DNA of 9,600 nucleotides from an uncultured Clostridia bacterium (GCA_947176675.1 CAMWRN010000071.1:1-9600); one strand, 5' to 3'. Numbered from the stretch's first letter, positions 1-7,081 are shown. Notes: generated from the letters alone by a model not told the origin. A program made the numbers and translations.

Positions 1-1
1 C

Positions 2-52
2 ATTATGATAGCGGCAGCTTTTCTGGCTGTGCATATAAAAAATAACCGCTGA
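2..52 (+). CDS. Possible C-terminal tail of a + strand gene (partial)
   Basis: Reading from base 2 the + strand is open and ends in TGA at 50-52. The tail (IMIAAAFLAVHIKNNR) has a short hydrophobic run followed by a basic end, as at the C-terminus of a small membrane protein. The frame from base 1 is also open, to TAA at 43-45, so the frame is not certain. The only support for a gene here is the strong bidirectional hairpin just after it, which fits two converging genes. No family can be named from so little sequence. Confidence 0.3.
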   Translation: MMIAAAFLAVHIKNNR

Positions 53-70
53 ATTATTTTAAAGAAAACC

Positions 71-115
71 AAATTCCTCATGCTGACGAAGCTATTGGCA
101 GCATGAGGAATTTTT
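71..115. terminator. Bidirectional rho-independent terminator
   Basis: A perfect 15-bp inverted repeat (71-85 with 99-113) encloses a 13-nt loop. On the + strand the stem runs into T111-T115. On the - strand it is followed by a T-rich stretch, the complement of the A-rich bases 61-70. It sits 20 bp beyond the chemoreceptor stop codon on the - strand and after the possible + strand gene tail, so it can serve both converging genes. Confidence 0.85.
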
Positions 116-132
116 AAGTCATTCGGCGTATT

Positions 133-1956
133 TTATTTAAGCTTGAAACGATCCGTTACATCATGGAGACGGCGCGCTTCCGAAACGACGGCTTCCAATT
201 TTTCCGTATCCAATGAAACGGCGTTTGCGGCAGCGTCCTCCGAGAATCGTGATAAAGCTTCCTCCGCAGACCCTGCCGCGGAAATATATTCCTCCGCCGC
301 GGACCTGACCTCTTCCATAAGCTCGGCGGCATTATCGGTTTCCGCGAATACTTCGTCTAGAATACGCGTTGTTTCCTTGGCGAGGGAAGCTCCTCCCGAA
401 AGAGCCGAGACTGTCTTTTTGATAAGCTCCTCCGTGGACTTCGCCGCTTCCGAGCTTCTCTGCGCCAGCGCACGCACCTCGTCTGCGACAACAGCAAAGC
501 TTCTGCCGTGTACACCCGCAGCCGAAGCCTCCACAGCGGCGTTCAGGGCAAGTATATTTGTATGGAATGCGATCTCGTCGATCTGCGAGATAACGTTGTT
601 GATATCGTCGGCATAGCCGTTCACAGCAACAATCGTTCCGGCAAGTCCTGTAAGTTTTTCCCGCTCCTCGGAAAGCTTTTCCTTTACGTCGTTAAGGCTG
701 TCGGATACCTTGTCGGCACAGGCGGAAATATCGCTGCGCTCCGTAAAAAATCCGTTCAGACTTTTTTCACTTTCGGAAATATTCGGAACAGAGTGCATGA
801 CAGTCACGCTGTCCGTATCGCTCAGTTTTTCAGCGCTGCTCAGTACTGAATCTGATATATCACGCACTTGCAAAAGAGCTTCTCTGAGGGAACGCTTCAT
901 ATCTGAGATCGCTCTGCATATCACGGTAAAATCTCCGGGAAGTACGGTTTTGTCCTCGGACAAGTCGCCGTCCGCAGCTTTCGATACCATATCGGTCATA
1001 TCATTTATGCAGCTGTTCAGCGCGGCAACGGTTTTGTTCAGAGCGTTCGCGACTGCGTATGACTCATCGTTTGTTTTGGCTTTCGGTACAGGCGATGTGA
1101 AGTCTCCGTCCGCAAGAGCAGCGATCCTCGCAGTCATTTTTCTGATGGGATTAAGCGTTCTTCCGAGAGTCACCGAAGTTATTATGCAAAGCACTGCCGC
1201 CAATAACGCGGAAAATACCGACGTCTTTACGATATCAGAAGTAAAGTCGGGCATAAGCTCTTCGGGGACTGCCTCAACGTGAACAGTCCAGCCGTTTCTG
1301 TTTTCCACGGGCGCACCGGCGGAATACACAGCGGAAGAGTTTGCAGCCTCGGAATGTTTTCCCGCAACGAGACCGTTTTCGTCCTCAACGTACACAACGC
1401 AGGATTCGCCCAGTGAAACAACATCGAACACGTCGTCAAAAAATCCGCAGCATATCGTGCATACAAGCACGCATCTATGATCGCTGTAAGGTTCCGAAAG
1501 AGGAGAAGCGTAGCACACAACAGTCTTTCCGTTACGCTCAAAGGGAGCGGTCATAAGCGGTGTTCCCGCAGCTGCGCTTTTTACGGCTTCGTTATCGCGG
1601 TAGTCGGTAACGCCGTCTATGGAGACAAGACTGTCCGCATAGGCTATGTCAAAGGTCATTTCTTCGGTAGTATAGTTTTTGTTGCGTATATCCAAAAGCC
1701 GCAGTCTGATCTCGTCAATGGCACGGTTAAAGGCAGCGTCGTTGTCTGAAAGGTCGTCGCAGACCGCTGTAACGGCTTCTATTTTTCCCGAAAGGGTCTC
1801 AGCAGCTGAAACCGCGCTTTGCTCAATAAGAGACTTGATGACCGTCTCGGCGGAACGTCTTGCGGAGGAGTATGAAATAAACGAATAGGCAGCAGCAGCC
1901 GCAGCAAAAAATGCCAGCATGACCGCTATAAGCTTAGTTTTAACGGAATATTTCAA
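133..1956 (-). CDS. Methyl-accepting chemotaxis protein (dCache-type sensor, HAMP, signalling domain)
   Basis: Transmembrane chemoreceptor that would pass ligand binding outside the cell to CheA/CheW. Numbered from the TTG start (607 aa): TM1 about 9-27; an extracellular region of about 210 residues whose DYRDNEAVKSAAAG segment fits a dCache fold; TM2 about 243-265; HAMP about 262-315; a second HAMP-like segment about 317-367 (AADGDLSED); then a helical signalling domain with the hairpin core DEIAFHTNILALNAAVEA and FAVVADEVRALAQ. The protein ends FKLK with no CheR-docking pentapeptide. The start is TTG at 1954-1956: GGGAGG (1964-1969) lies 7 bases before it, whereas a GTG at 1969-1971 overlaps that ribosome site. 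In the tip, the Arg and Glu of the usual EAARAGE are Ala479 and Val482. It has its own promoter and appears to be a single-gene transcript. The family call is secure; the ligand is unknown. Confidence 0.95.
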   Translation of the reverse strand: MKYSVKTKLIAVMLAFFAAAAAAYSFISYSSARRSAETVIKSLIEQSAVSAAETLSGKIEAVTAVCDDLSDNDAAFNRAIDEIRLRLLDIRNKNYTTEEMTFDIAYADSLVSIDGVTDYRDNEAVKSAAAGTPLMTAPFERNGKTVVCYASPLSEPYSDHRCVLVCTICCGFFDDVFDVVSLGESCVVYVEDENGLVAGKHSEAANSSAVYSAGAPVENRNGWTVHVEAVPEELMPDFTSDIVKTSVFSALLAAVLCIITSVTLGRTLNPIRKMTARIAALADGDFTSPVPKAKTNDESYAVANALNKTVAALNSCINDMTDMVSKAADGDLSEDKTVLPGDFTVICRAISDMKRSLREALLQVRDISDSVLSSAEKLSDTDSVTVMHSVPNISESEKSLNGFFTERSDISACADKVSDSLNDVKEKLSEEREKLTGLAGTIVAVNGYADDINNVISQIDEIAFHTNILALNAAVEASAAGVHGRSFAVVADEVRALAQRSSEAAKSTEELIKKTVSALSGGASLAKETTRILDEVFAETDNAAELMEEVRSAAEEYISAAGSAEEALSRFSEDAAANAVSLDTEKLEAVVSEARRLHDVTDRFKLK

Positions 1957-1963
1957 CCTATCG

Positions 1964-1969
1964 CCTCCC
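1964..1969 (-). promoter_or_regulatory. Ribosome binding site that fixes a TTG start
   Basis: GGGAGG on the - strand, 7 bases before TTG at 1954-1956. It overlaps the upstream in-frame GTG at 1969-1971, so that GTG cannot be the start it serves. The chemoreceptor is therefore five residues shorter than the longest open frame. Confidence 0.8.
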
Positions 1970-1995
1970 ACAGTTCGACATTTTTATACAGAACA

Positions 1996-2024
1996 ATTAT
2001 ACACCTATTTCCTTAGATTGGAAA
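1996..2024 (-). promoter_or_regulatory. Sigma-A type promoter of the chemoreceptor gene
   Basis: On the - strand, TTTCCA (2019-2024, 4 of 6 to TTGACA), a 17-base spacer and a perfect TATAAT (1996-2001), about 40 bases before the TTG start. No sigma-28 (flagellar) type promoter was recognised in this gap. Confidence 0.7.
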
Positions 2025-2062
2025 CATTTTTGTAATATTTTTCATGTAAATATTTTGTGAAA

Positions 2063-2102
2063 AAAACGACGTCCCGCAGCCTTGACCGCAGAACGTCGTT
2101 TT
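2063..2102 (-). terminator. Rho-independent terminator of htrA
   Basis: A 10-bp stem (2063-2072 with 2093-2102) with a 20-nt loop. On the - strand it runs directly into more T residues (complement of A2061-A2066). It lies about 30 bases after the htrA stop codon and upstream of the chemoreceptor promoter, so it separates the two units. Confidence 0.8.
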
Positions 2103-2134
2103 CACTATAGAAAGAAGGAGTAAAACAAGCTTAA

Positions 2135-3481
2135 TTATTCGTCTTTCGGAGTTTCATCAAGTACTATTTTAACGTCAATATTTCCGTCGCTTCTTGCGAG
2201 AGTTACCGTCATTGTGTCGCCCGGCTGGTGAGAGTTTTTAGCTGCGACCAGAGCGTCGAAATCGGCGATATCCTTACCGTCGGCAGCAATTATAACGTCG
2301 CCCTCCTCAATTCCCGCAGCGTCCGCGCAGGAGCCTTCCTCAACGGAAGCAACAAGAACGCCCTTGTCAACAGGAAGATTGTAGTATCTCTTTACTGCCG
2401 ATGTAATAGTAGTACCTGAAATGCCTAGCTTCGGAGTTGCAACATAACCCTTGCTCATGAGGGAATCCAAAATAGGCATTGCGTCGCTGATAGGGATAGC
2501 AAAGCCGATACCCTCGATACTGCTGCTTGCGATCTTTGATGAGGTTATACCAATGACCTCGCCCTTGCCGTTGAGAAGAGGACCGCCCGAGTTGCCGGGG
2601 TTAATTGAAGCGTCCGTCTGGATAAGGGTCATGGTAGCGGTCTTACCGTTGGAAAGCTCAGCTGTGATCTCCTTTTCAAGACCGGATATCATGCCGCCCG
2701 AAGCGGAAAGTCCCAGACCGAGAGGGTAGCCGAGGGTTATCGCTCTTTCGCCCAGCTTCAGATCGTTGCTGTTTCCGAGGACTGCGGGGATAAGACCGTC
2801 CGCATCTATCTTAAGTAAAGCAAGGTCGGTTGTCTCGTCGCTGCCGATGATCTCCGCCTTATGCTCAGAACCGTCGTAAAGAGTTACCGTTACCTCGGAG
2901 GCCTGTTCGGTTTTGGTGACAGTCTCGTATCCGCCACCGAAAAAGCTGAACGGATTGTCAAAAGGATTTCTGTTGCTGTTGTTCTGCCATGTCTGGTATG
3001 AGGTCTCGATAACGTGGCAGTTAGTGATTATATAGCCGTCGGAGGAAAGCACGATTCCTGTACCCGTACCTTTGCCCGATTCGCTGAACACAGATGTGAT
3101 AAGCGTTACCGAGGGGGTGGCTCTCTGAATAACTTCCTCGTCGGAAACACTGTCCGCATCGGCAGTGTCGATGTTGAGAAGATTTCCGAGAGATGTATCG
3201 CTGTCTCCGTTGGCGTTCTGAGGAGCAGCTGTTACTGTTTGAATGGTTTCAGAGGAGAGACTGCTTTCATCGCCGCTGTCCGAAGCGCTTTCAGCCTCCA
3301 TGGCAACTGCATTGTCGGAGGACATGCTGTTTGCCAGATAAGCTCCTCCGAAGCCCGACGCACCTCCAACAAGCACAAGCGCCAGTACTGCCGCAATAAT
3401 CTTGCCCGCTCCGCTTTTCTTAGGTTCGGGCTCGGGAGAATAATTTGAGGTATAAGTATAATTATTGTTACCTTCGTACAT
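2135..3481 (-). CDS. htrA: HtrA/DegP-like membrane-anchored serine protease with one PDZ domain
   Basis: Envelope quality-control protease that degrades misfolded or excess exported proteins. Of 448 aa: a short cytoplasmic tail rich in Asn, Tyr and Pro (1-24); one transmembrane anchor about 27-50; an acidic Ser/Asp-rich linker about 55-115; a trypsin-like domain about 116-345 with the catalytic triad His156 (TNCHVIE), Asp219 (TTDLALLKID) and Ser298 (NPGNSGGPL); one PDZ domain about 350-442 (KGVLVASVEEGS, GIEEGDVIIAADG). All catalytic residues are present, so it should be active. The layout and length match Gram-positive HtrA proteins. ATG at 3479-3481 is preceded by AAAGGCGG at 8 bases. It has its own promoter, a hairpin-containing leader and a terminator, and looks monocistronic. 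The gene name is given at family level, because Firmicutes often carry several HtrA paralogues. Confidence 0.96.
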   Translation of the reverse strand: MYEGNNNYTYTSNYSPEPEPKKSGAGKIIAAVLALVLVGGASGFGGAYLANSMSSDNAVAMEAESASDSGDESSLSSETIQTVTAAPQNANGDSDTSLGNLLNIDTADADSVSDEEVIQRATPSVTLITSVFSESGKGTGTGIVLSSDGYIITNCHVIETSYQTWQNNSNRNPFDNPFSFFGGGYETVTKTEQASEVTVTLYDGSEHKAEIIGSDETTDLALLKIDADGLIPAVLGNSNDLKLGERAITLGYPLGLGLSASGGMISGLEKEITAELSNGKTATMTLIQTDASINPGNSGGPLLNGKGEVIGITSSKIASSSIEGIGFAIPISDAMPILDSLMSKGYVATPKLGISGTTITSAVKRYYNLPVDKGVLVASVEEGSCADAAGIEEGDVIIAADGKDIADFDALVAAKNSHQPGDTMTVTLARSDGNIDVKIVLDETPKDE

Positions 3482-3505
3482 AAAAGTTACCGCCTTTCAG
3501 CAACT

Positions 3506-3529
3506 CCGTCCTCGACTTTAGGAGGACGG
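3506..3529 (-). promoter_or_regulatory. Hairpin in the htrA 5' leader
   Basis: A perfect 8-bp GC-rich stem (3506-3513 with 3522-3529) with an 8-nt loop falls within the predicted htrA transcript, between the promoter and the ribosome binding site. It does not include the AAAGGCGG Shine-Dalgarno sequence. It may stabilise the mRNA 5' end or regulate translation; the sequence does not decide which. Confidence 0.5.
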
Positions 3530-3546
3530 TCCGTTTTTTGATTACG

Positions 3547-3574
3547 GTTATATAATAATGCACCTATGTGTAAA
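3547..3574 (-). promoter_or_regulatory. Sigma-A type promoter of htrA
   Basis: On the - strand, TTTACA (3569-3574, 5 of 6 to consensus), a 16-base spacer and TATAAC (3547-3552, 5 of 6). Transcription would start near 3540, giving a leader of about 60 nt. An imperfect direct repeat, TTTCACA then TTTACACA, covers and precedes the -35 box (3567-3584) and could be an activator or repressor site. Confidence 0.7.
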
Positions 3575-3643
3575 TTGTGTGAAACCATTACGAAAGATAT
3601 TTAAAAGACTTGTTGAAATTTGTTTTAAAACGGGTGAAGTTCT

Positions 3644-4690
3644 TTACCATCCTGTAATTTCCGAAATTTTCCCGATAAGCTTTTCCGCGGCTTTTCTGTG
3701 AGTGACCGCATTGGGGTGCCCGCCGCTGCCAGTGCCGTCGCTTTCAAGCTGACCGTCCAGCTCCATGGCAAAAATTTTTCCGTCGTCAAGCTTCGATACG
3801 GCTTTTTCTATGGCAGGGAAAAGCTCTGCGCCCATCATTCCCAGAACGCAGACAATATATGAGTCGGGATTTTTCTTCCGAACATTAGAGATAAACTTCC
3901 CGTATGCGGAAGAAAATTCCTCCTGACGTTCGGTAATGCCCTTTGTATAGCTTGCGTCATTCGTGCCAAGATTTACCACTATAACGTGGGGAATAAAGCT
4001 GCCGAAGTCCCAGGGGATATGTTCAAGTCCGAGAGTACTCTCAATGCCGATATCGGCGAAATCATAGAGCATTGGCATTATCCAGCCGTCGTTTCGGGTA
4101 TCGTCCTTTGTGTCGCTTGACCACACGCCTATGGTGCTCCAGGAGATAAGATTGCAGTCCGCACCGAAAGCCTTTGCCGTAAGCACGGCATAGGTGATAT
4201 CCGAGTTTTCTTCAGCGGTGCGGAAGTTGTCCTCGGCGGACTTGCTCTCTATACCGAAGCCGCAGGTTATGCTGTCGCCGATAAATTCCATGCGGCGGCT
4301 TTTAGGTTCGGAGGGACGTATTTCACCGTCCGCGGAAATATTCACAATACCCATTTTGCTGAATGAAGCTTCGGAAAGCTTTACAAAGCGGATAACGACC
4401 TCCTCATTTGTATCGCTTTCATAAATGGTGTAGCTGTTTGTGCCGGACTGTAGTGGAAAACGCATTCTCGGCTCGGATTCACTGTTTACAAAGACAGCCG
4501 CCCACGGTTGGAAAATTTCTTTCCAAGGCTCGTCCAAAACCCAGTCCGTCCACAGTTCGGCGGAAAGCTTAGTGCCGCTGAAAATAAATTCGGCTCCCGA
4601 GCGGCTCCAGCTCAGATATCTTACGGAGTTGTGAACAATAGTCCGTCCCAATGCGCGGACGTGCTTGTCGTCGGCAGGAAACTTATTCAT
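3644..4690 (-). CDS. SGNH/GDSL-family esterase, carbohydrate esterase family 2-like
   Basis: Probable deacetylase acting on acetylated sugars or oligosaccharides. Numbered from the ATG (348 aa): an N-terminal beta-rich region about 1-130 (WAAVFVNSE, RMRFPL) like the jelly-roll module that precedes the catalytic domain in family CE2; then an SGNH hydrolase domain with the nucleophile Ser140 in FIGDSITCGFG, Gly188 in WSTIG, Asn244 in NLGTND and His325 in GGHPNA. The residue three before the His, usually the triad Asp, is Ser322, which fits a Ser-His dyad as known for some CE2 enzymes. No signal peptide is seen, so it is probably cytoplasmic. The start is ATG at 4688-4690: it overlaps the thioesterase stop as ATGA and has GGAGGG 9 bases upstream. 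An in-frame TTG at 4696 lies too close to that site. No clear terminator follows, so some read-through into htrA is possible. SGNH membership is firm; CE2 and the substrate are inferred. Confidence 0.85.
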   Translation of the reverse strand: MNKFPADDKHVRALGRTIVHNSVRYLSWSRSGAEFIFSGTKLSAELWTDWVLDEPWKEIFQPWAAVFVNSESEPRMRFPLQSGTNSYTIYESDTNEEVVIRFVKLSEASFSKMGIVNISADGEIRPSEPKSRRMEFIGDSITCGFGIESKSAEDNFRTAEENSDITYAVLTAKAFGADCNLISWSTIGVWSSDTKDDTRNDGWIMPMLYDFADIGIESTLGLEHIPWDFGSFIPHVIVVNLGTNDASYTKGITERQEEFSSAYGKFISNVRKKNPDSYIVCVLGMMGAELFPAIEKAVSKLDDGKIFAMELDGQLESDGTGSGGHPNAVTHRKAAEKLIGKISEITGW

Positions 4691-5136
4691 GACCAAACGC
4701 CCTCCTCGTCAAGGTTTACATCAATATAGCCGTTGAAAAGCTCGTATACGTCGGGGTACTCCTTTTTTGTGCGGACAGGCTTCAGCTTCAGGTCTGTGAA
4801 GCAGTGCCTTGTCTCGCCCGTTGCGAGCAGCGCGCCTGTCTCCTTGTTGTATACGCGGTAGGTGACCGCCATTTTGAACCCGTTGAACTCTGATATTTTA
4901 GGAATGACTATCACTCTGTCACCGAAGCGGGCGGATATTTTATAGTCGCAGGAGGCTCCAAGCACTACTATCATAATGCCCGTTTCCTCCATTTTCGCAT
5001 AGGAAAATCCGACCTTTTCCAGAAAGTCCACACGCGCGTCCTCGAACCACCTGATGTAGTTGGAGTGGTGGACAATGCCCATCTGATCGGTCTCGTAGTA
5101 GCTTACCCTGTGTTCGTAAAGACTTATTTTTTCCAT
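4687..5136 (-). CDS. Acyl-CoA thioesterase, hotdog fold (4HBT/YbgC-FadM type)
   Basis: Small cytosolic enzyme expected to hydrolyse acyl-CoA or acyl-ACP thioesters. The 149-aa product is of typical single-hotdog length. Near the N-terminus it has the family signature YYETDQMGIVHHSNYIRWFE: Asp17 is the catalytic acid, followed by G20, V22 and Y27, and the long central hotdog helix (about 25-43). The beta strands follow (IMIVVLGASCDYK, RVIVIPKI, MAVTYRVYN, LLATGETRHCFTD). The start at ATG 5134-5136 has AAGGAG (5146-5151) at 9 bases; an in-frame ATG at 5169 would overlap the end of the upstream gene and has no such support. It lies 25 bp after the secreted-protein gene and overlaps the esterase gene by 4 bases, so translational coupling is likely. 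The true substrate cannot be read from the sequence. Confidence 0.93.
   Translation of the reverse strand: MEKISLYEHRVSYYETDQMGIVHHSNYIRWFEDARVDFLEKVGFSYAKMEETGIMIVVLGASCDYKISARFGDRVIVIPKISEFNGFKMAVTYRVYNKETGALLATGETRHCFTDLKLKPVRTKKEYPDVYELFNGYIDVNLDEEGVWS
4700..4705 (-). promoter_or_regulatory. Ribosome binding site of the SGNH esterase, inside the thioesterase gene
   Basis: GGAGGG on the - strand within the last codons of the thioesterase gene, 9 bases before ATG at 4690. It decides for this ATG over the TTG at 4696, which would be only 3 bases away. Confidence 0.75.
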
Positions 5137-5145
5137 AATGACGGT

Positions 5146-5151
5146 CTCCTT
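5146..5151 (-). promoter_or_regulatory. Ribosome binding site of the thioesterase gene
   Basis: AAGGAG on the - strand, 9 bases before ATG at 5136, in the 25-bp gap after the upstream stop codon. It rules out the longer open frame starting at 5169. Confidence 0.8.
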
Positions 5152-5161
5152 GCGGATATTA

Positions 5162-7081
5162 TTATGCAAGTCCCAGGCTTGCGTAATATTCCTTATTAGT
5201 TTCTTCTATAATATCATCGGCAATAAAGTAAAGTGTTTCGCCACAGTTATATTTGCTTTTGCCGTTATAGGTCACGAACTCGCTGTACGTGAAGTCAAGC
5301 GTTTTCTTGGTGTTATTTTTGTACCGGACAATCACACTTACCGTACCGCCGCAGTAGGTATCCTTTTTTGTGTAGGCTTCGCCGAGCTTAAACTGCCGCA
5401 GATAATCAATTATCATTTCAAGCTGCTTATCATTTTTCACCACAGCCGTTGCTTTTGTTACGCCATATTTGTCCTCTTCGCTCACGGTATTGGTTATCTT
5501 GCCGCTGCCGCCTCGGATAACTGTTGTTACGTCCATAGATACATTTAAAAACCGCAGCTGTATCTCCTTGATATCGTCAGCTTTAAGGCTTGCAAACGGG
5601 AGCTCGCTTGTATTCGGTTCTTTGTCGGTAAGCTTGAATTCCGCATAACCGACGCCGTCTATCAAAACAGCGTAGTCGCCCTCCGTAAGCTTTGAGGTAT
5701 CATAATATTCGGAAAGGTCAAAATTTAATGTTGTATATCCATGTTCAAGTGTCGTATAGGACGGAACTGTCTCAACGCAGGTATAACGTCCCGCAGCGTC
5801 CCACATATCTTTCCATTTGCCGCTTTCCTTTTTGAACAGATGAAGCAGGTCGGTGCATATCTTCACGGGCTTGTCATACTTGTTGCGAACAGTAAAGCTT
5901 ACGGTGATATCGCCGCTTTTCAGGCTGTATTCGTCAAGCCAAGGAGTAGCCCGGATATTGTCAACGCGGAACGGAGCGGTATACGTCTTTCCGCCGACAG
6001 TCATAAGCGTTCTGTAGTATCCCTTGTATCCTGTTCCGAAAAAAAATTCCCCGCTGATCTCAAGCTTGTTTTCCTTATCGGGATATCCGGCTGCATATCC
6101 GAAATTCTCGCAGGTCTTCCAACCTGATACAGTTTTTTCCTGCACTTCAAGCTTGATGCCGTTTACAATGTTTTCTGCTTTCAGAGTATCCTTTTCGGAA
6201 TTTATATCAACAATTATACTTACAGTAGTGTTTTTGGCGTTATTAGCAATATAGACCTCCTCCGACATTTTTACCTCAACTGGAGATACGGCTCTGAATA
6301 CCGCGTAAAGATCTTGTTTCGTTTTGGAATAATTGCCGTTTTCGCCGCAGGGAACAACTATCCGGTAGTACCCTGTCGGCATATCTCCGTCCATGTATAT
6401 ATTAGGATAAAATGACACTGTAGCAGAATTGGGCGAGCAGTCGTCTGTTCCGTCGATAACATAGGCAATGTCGTCTACAGCGTATTTGGAGGACTTGCCG
6501 CACATTTTCCATTTGCCGTTTTCCCAGCGTTCCATTTTGGCGGGTTCTCCAACAATGTATTCCTTATTGCCGGATCTGCCGTTGTGCTTTACGGTTACGG
6601 AGATTTTTTCCGCGTCCGCAGAAATCCTTTCGTCACAGCTTGCCGTAAGAACCGCAGGTTCAGACTTTCCCGTATAGATACCCTTTCTGTCAAAGCTGTA
6701 GACAGTATCCTCAATCTGGAAATCGCCTGTAATGGGATATCCGTTAAGACAGTATTGCCTGTTTCCACCGTCCTCCAGCCAGCCTGTGTGAGGCAGACCG
6801 TCCAAATAATATCTTTTTCCTGACCAGCCTGTATAGGTGCCGATACAGTATCCGTTCAAAGAAAAACGATAATAAACTCCGTCTATATGGCAGCAGTCAC
6901 TTGCGTACGGTACGTCCTCCGACAAATACTGCCAGCCGTTCTCATTGCTTACCCAGCCGGTGTATTTTGGCGTACCGGTATCCGAAGCCGTATCAGTCAA
7001 AGCAGATACCGTCCCCGCCGCTGAGACGGACATAATCGCCGCCGCAAGGATTGCTGCAAATTTTTTCGATGTTTTTTTCAT
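5162..7081 (-). CDS. Secreted protein with cell-wall/glucan-binding-type repeats and Ig-like domains
   Basis: Unrecognised exported protein of 639 aa. A signal peptide covers about 1-27 (KK basic start, AAILAAAIMSVSAAG core, likely cleavage after VSA). Residues about 40-139 hold four to five aromatic/Gly repeats (YTGWVSNENGWQYL, DGVYYRFSLNGYCIGT, YTGWSGKRYYLDG, GWLEDGGNRQYCLNG, DTVYSFDRKGIYTG) of the choline/glucan-binding (CW_binding_1) type. Three beta-rich segments follow (about 143-265, 268-374, 378-486). They share a pattern of a W-containing strand and a GYYR or GDY turn before the last strand, and look like bacterial Ig-like domains. The last 140 residues, with the segments ADDIKEIQLRF and KNDKQLEMIIDYLRQF, form a separate module I cannot name. 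There is no LPXTG motif or C-terminal membrane anchor, so attachment would be by the repeats. ATG has GGAGG at 8 bases. It is first in a likely operon with the thioesterase and esterase genes. A role at the cell surface is inferred. Confidence 0.85.
   Translation of the reverse strand: MKKTSKKFAAILAAAIMSVSAAGTVSALTDTASDTGTPKYTGWVSNENGWQYLSEDVPYASDCCHIDGVYYRFSLNGYCIGTYTGWSGKRYYLDGLPHTGWLEDGGNRQYCLNGYPITGDFQIEDTVYSFDRKGIYTGKSEPAVLTASCDERISADAEKISVTVKHNGRSGNKEYIVGEPAKMERWENGKWKMCGKSSKYAVDDIAYVIDGTDDCSPNSATVSFYPNIYMDGDMPTGYYRIVVPCGENGNYSKTKQDLYAVFRAVSPVEVKMSEEVYIANNAKNTTVSIIVDINSEKDTLKAENIVNGIKLEVQEKTVSGWKTCENFGYAAGYPDKENKLEISGEFFFGTGYKGYYRTLMTVGGKTYTAPFRVDNIRATPWLDEYSLKSGDITVSFTVRNKYDKPVKICTDLLHLFKKESGKWKDMWDAAGRYTCVETVPSYTTLEHGYTTLNFDLSEYYDTSKLTEGDYAVLIDGVGYAEFKLTDKEPNTSELPFASLKADDIKEIQLRFLNVSMDVTTVIRGGSGKITNTVSEEDKYGVTKATAVVKNDKQLEMIIDYLRQFKLGEAYTKKDTYCGGTVSVIVRYKNNTKKTLDFTYSEFVTYNGKSKYNCGETLYFIADDIIEETNKEYYASLGLA

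Noticed and set aside
143..1888. Several + strand open frames of 69-190 codons opposite the chemoreceptor gene (for example 710-1282)
   Set aside because: They are antisense to a clear receptor gene, have no ribosome binding sites or recognisable domains, and are rich in Ser/Arg/Ala as expected of a complementary frame.
3506..3539. Hairpin followed by TTTTTT on the + strand, looking like a + strand terminator
   Set aside because: There is no + strand gene before it. It lies in the leader of htrA, and the T-run begins 4 bases after the stem. It is better read as a leader hairpin.
3622..3631. Palindrome GTTTTAAAAC after the esterase gene as a terminator
   Set aside because: It is all A/T inside with no loop and no following T-run; it cannot form a stable terminator hairpin.
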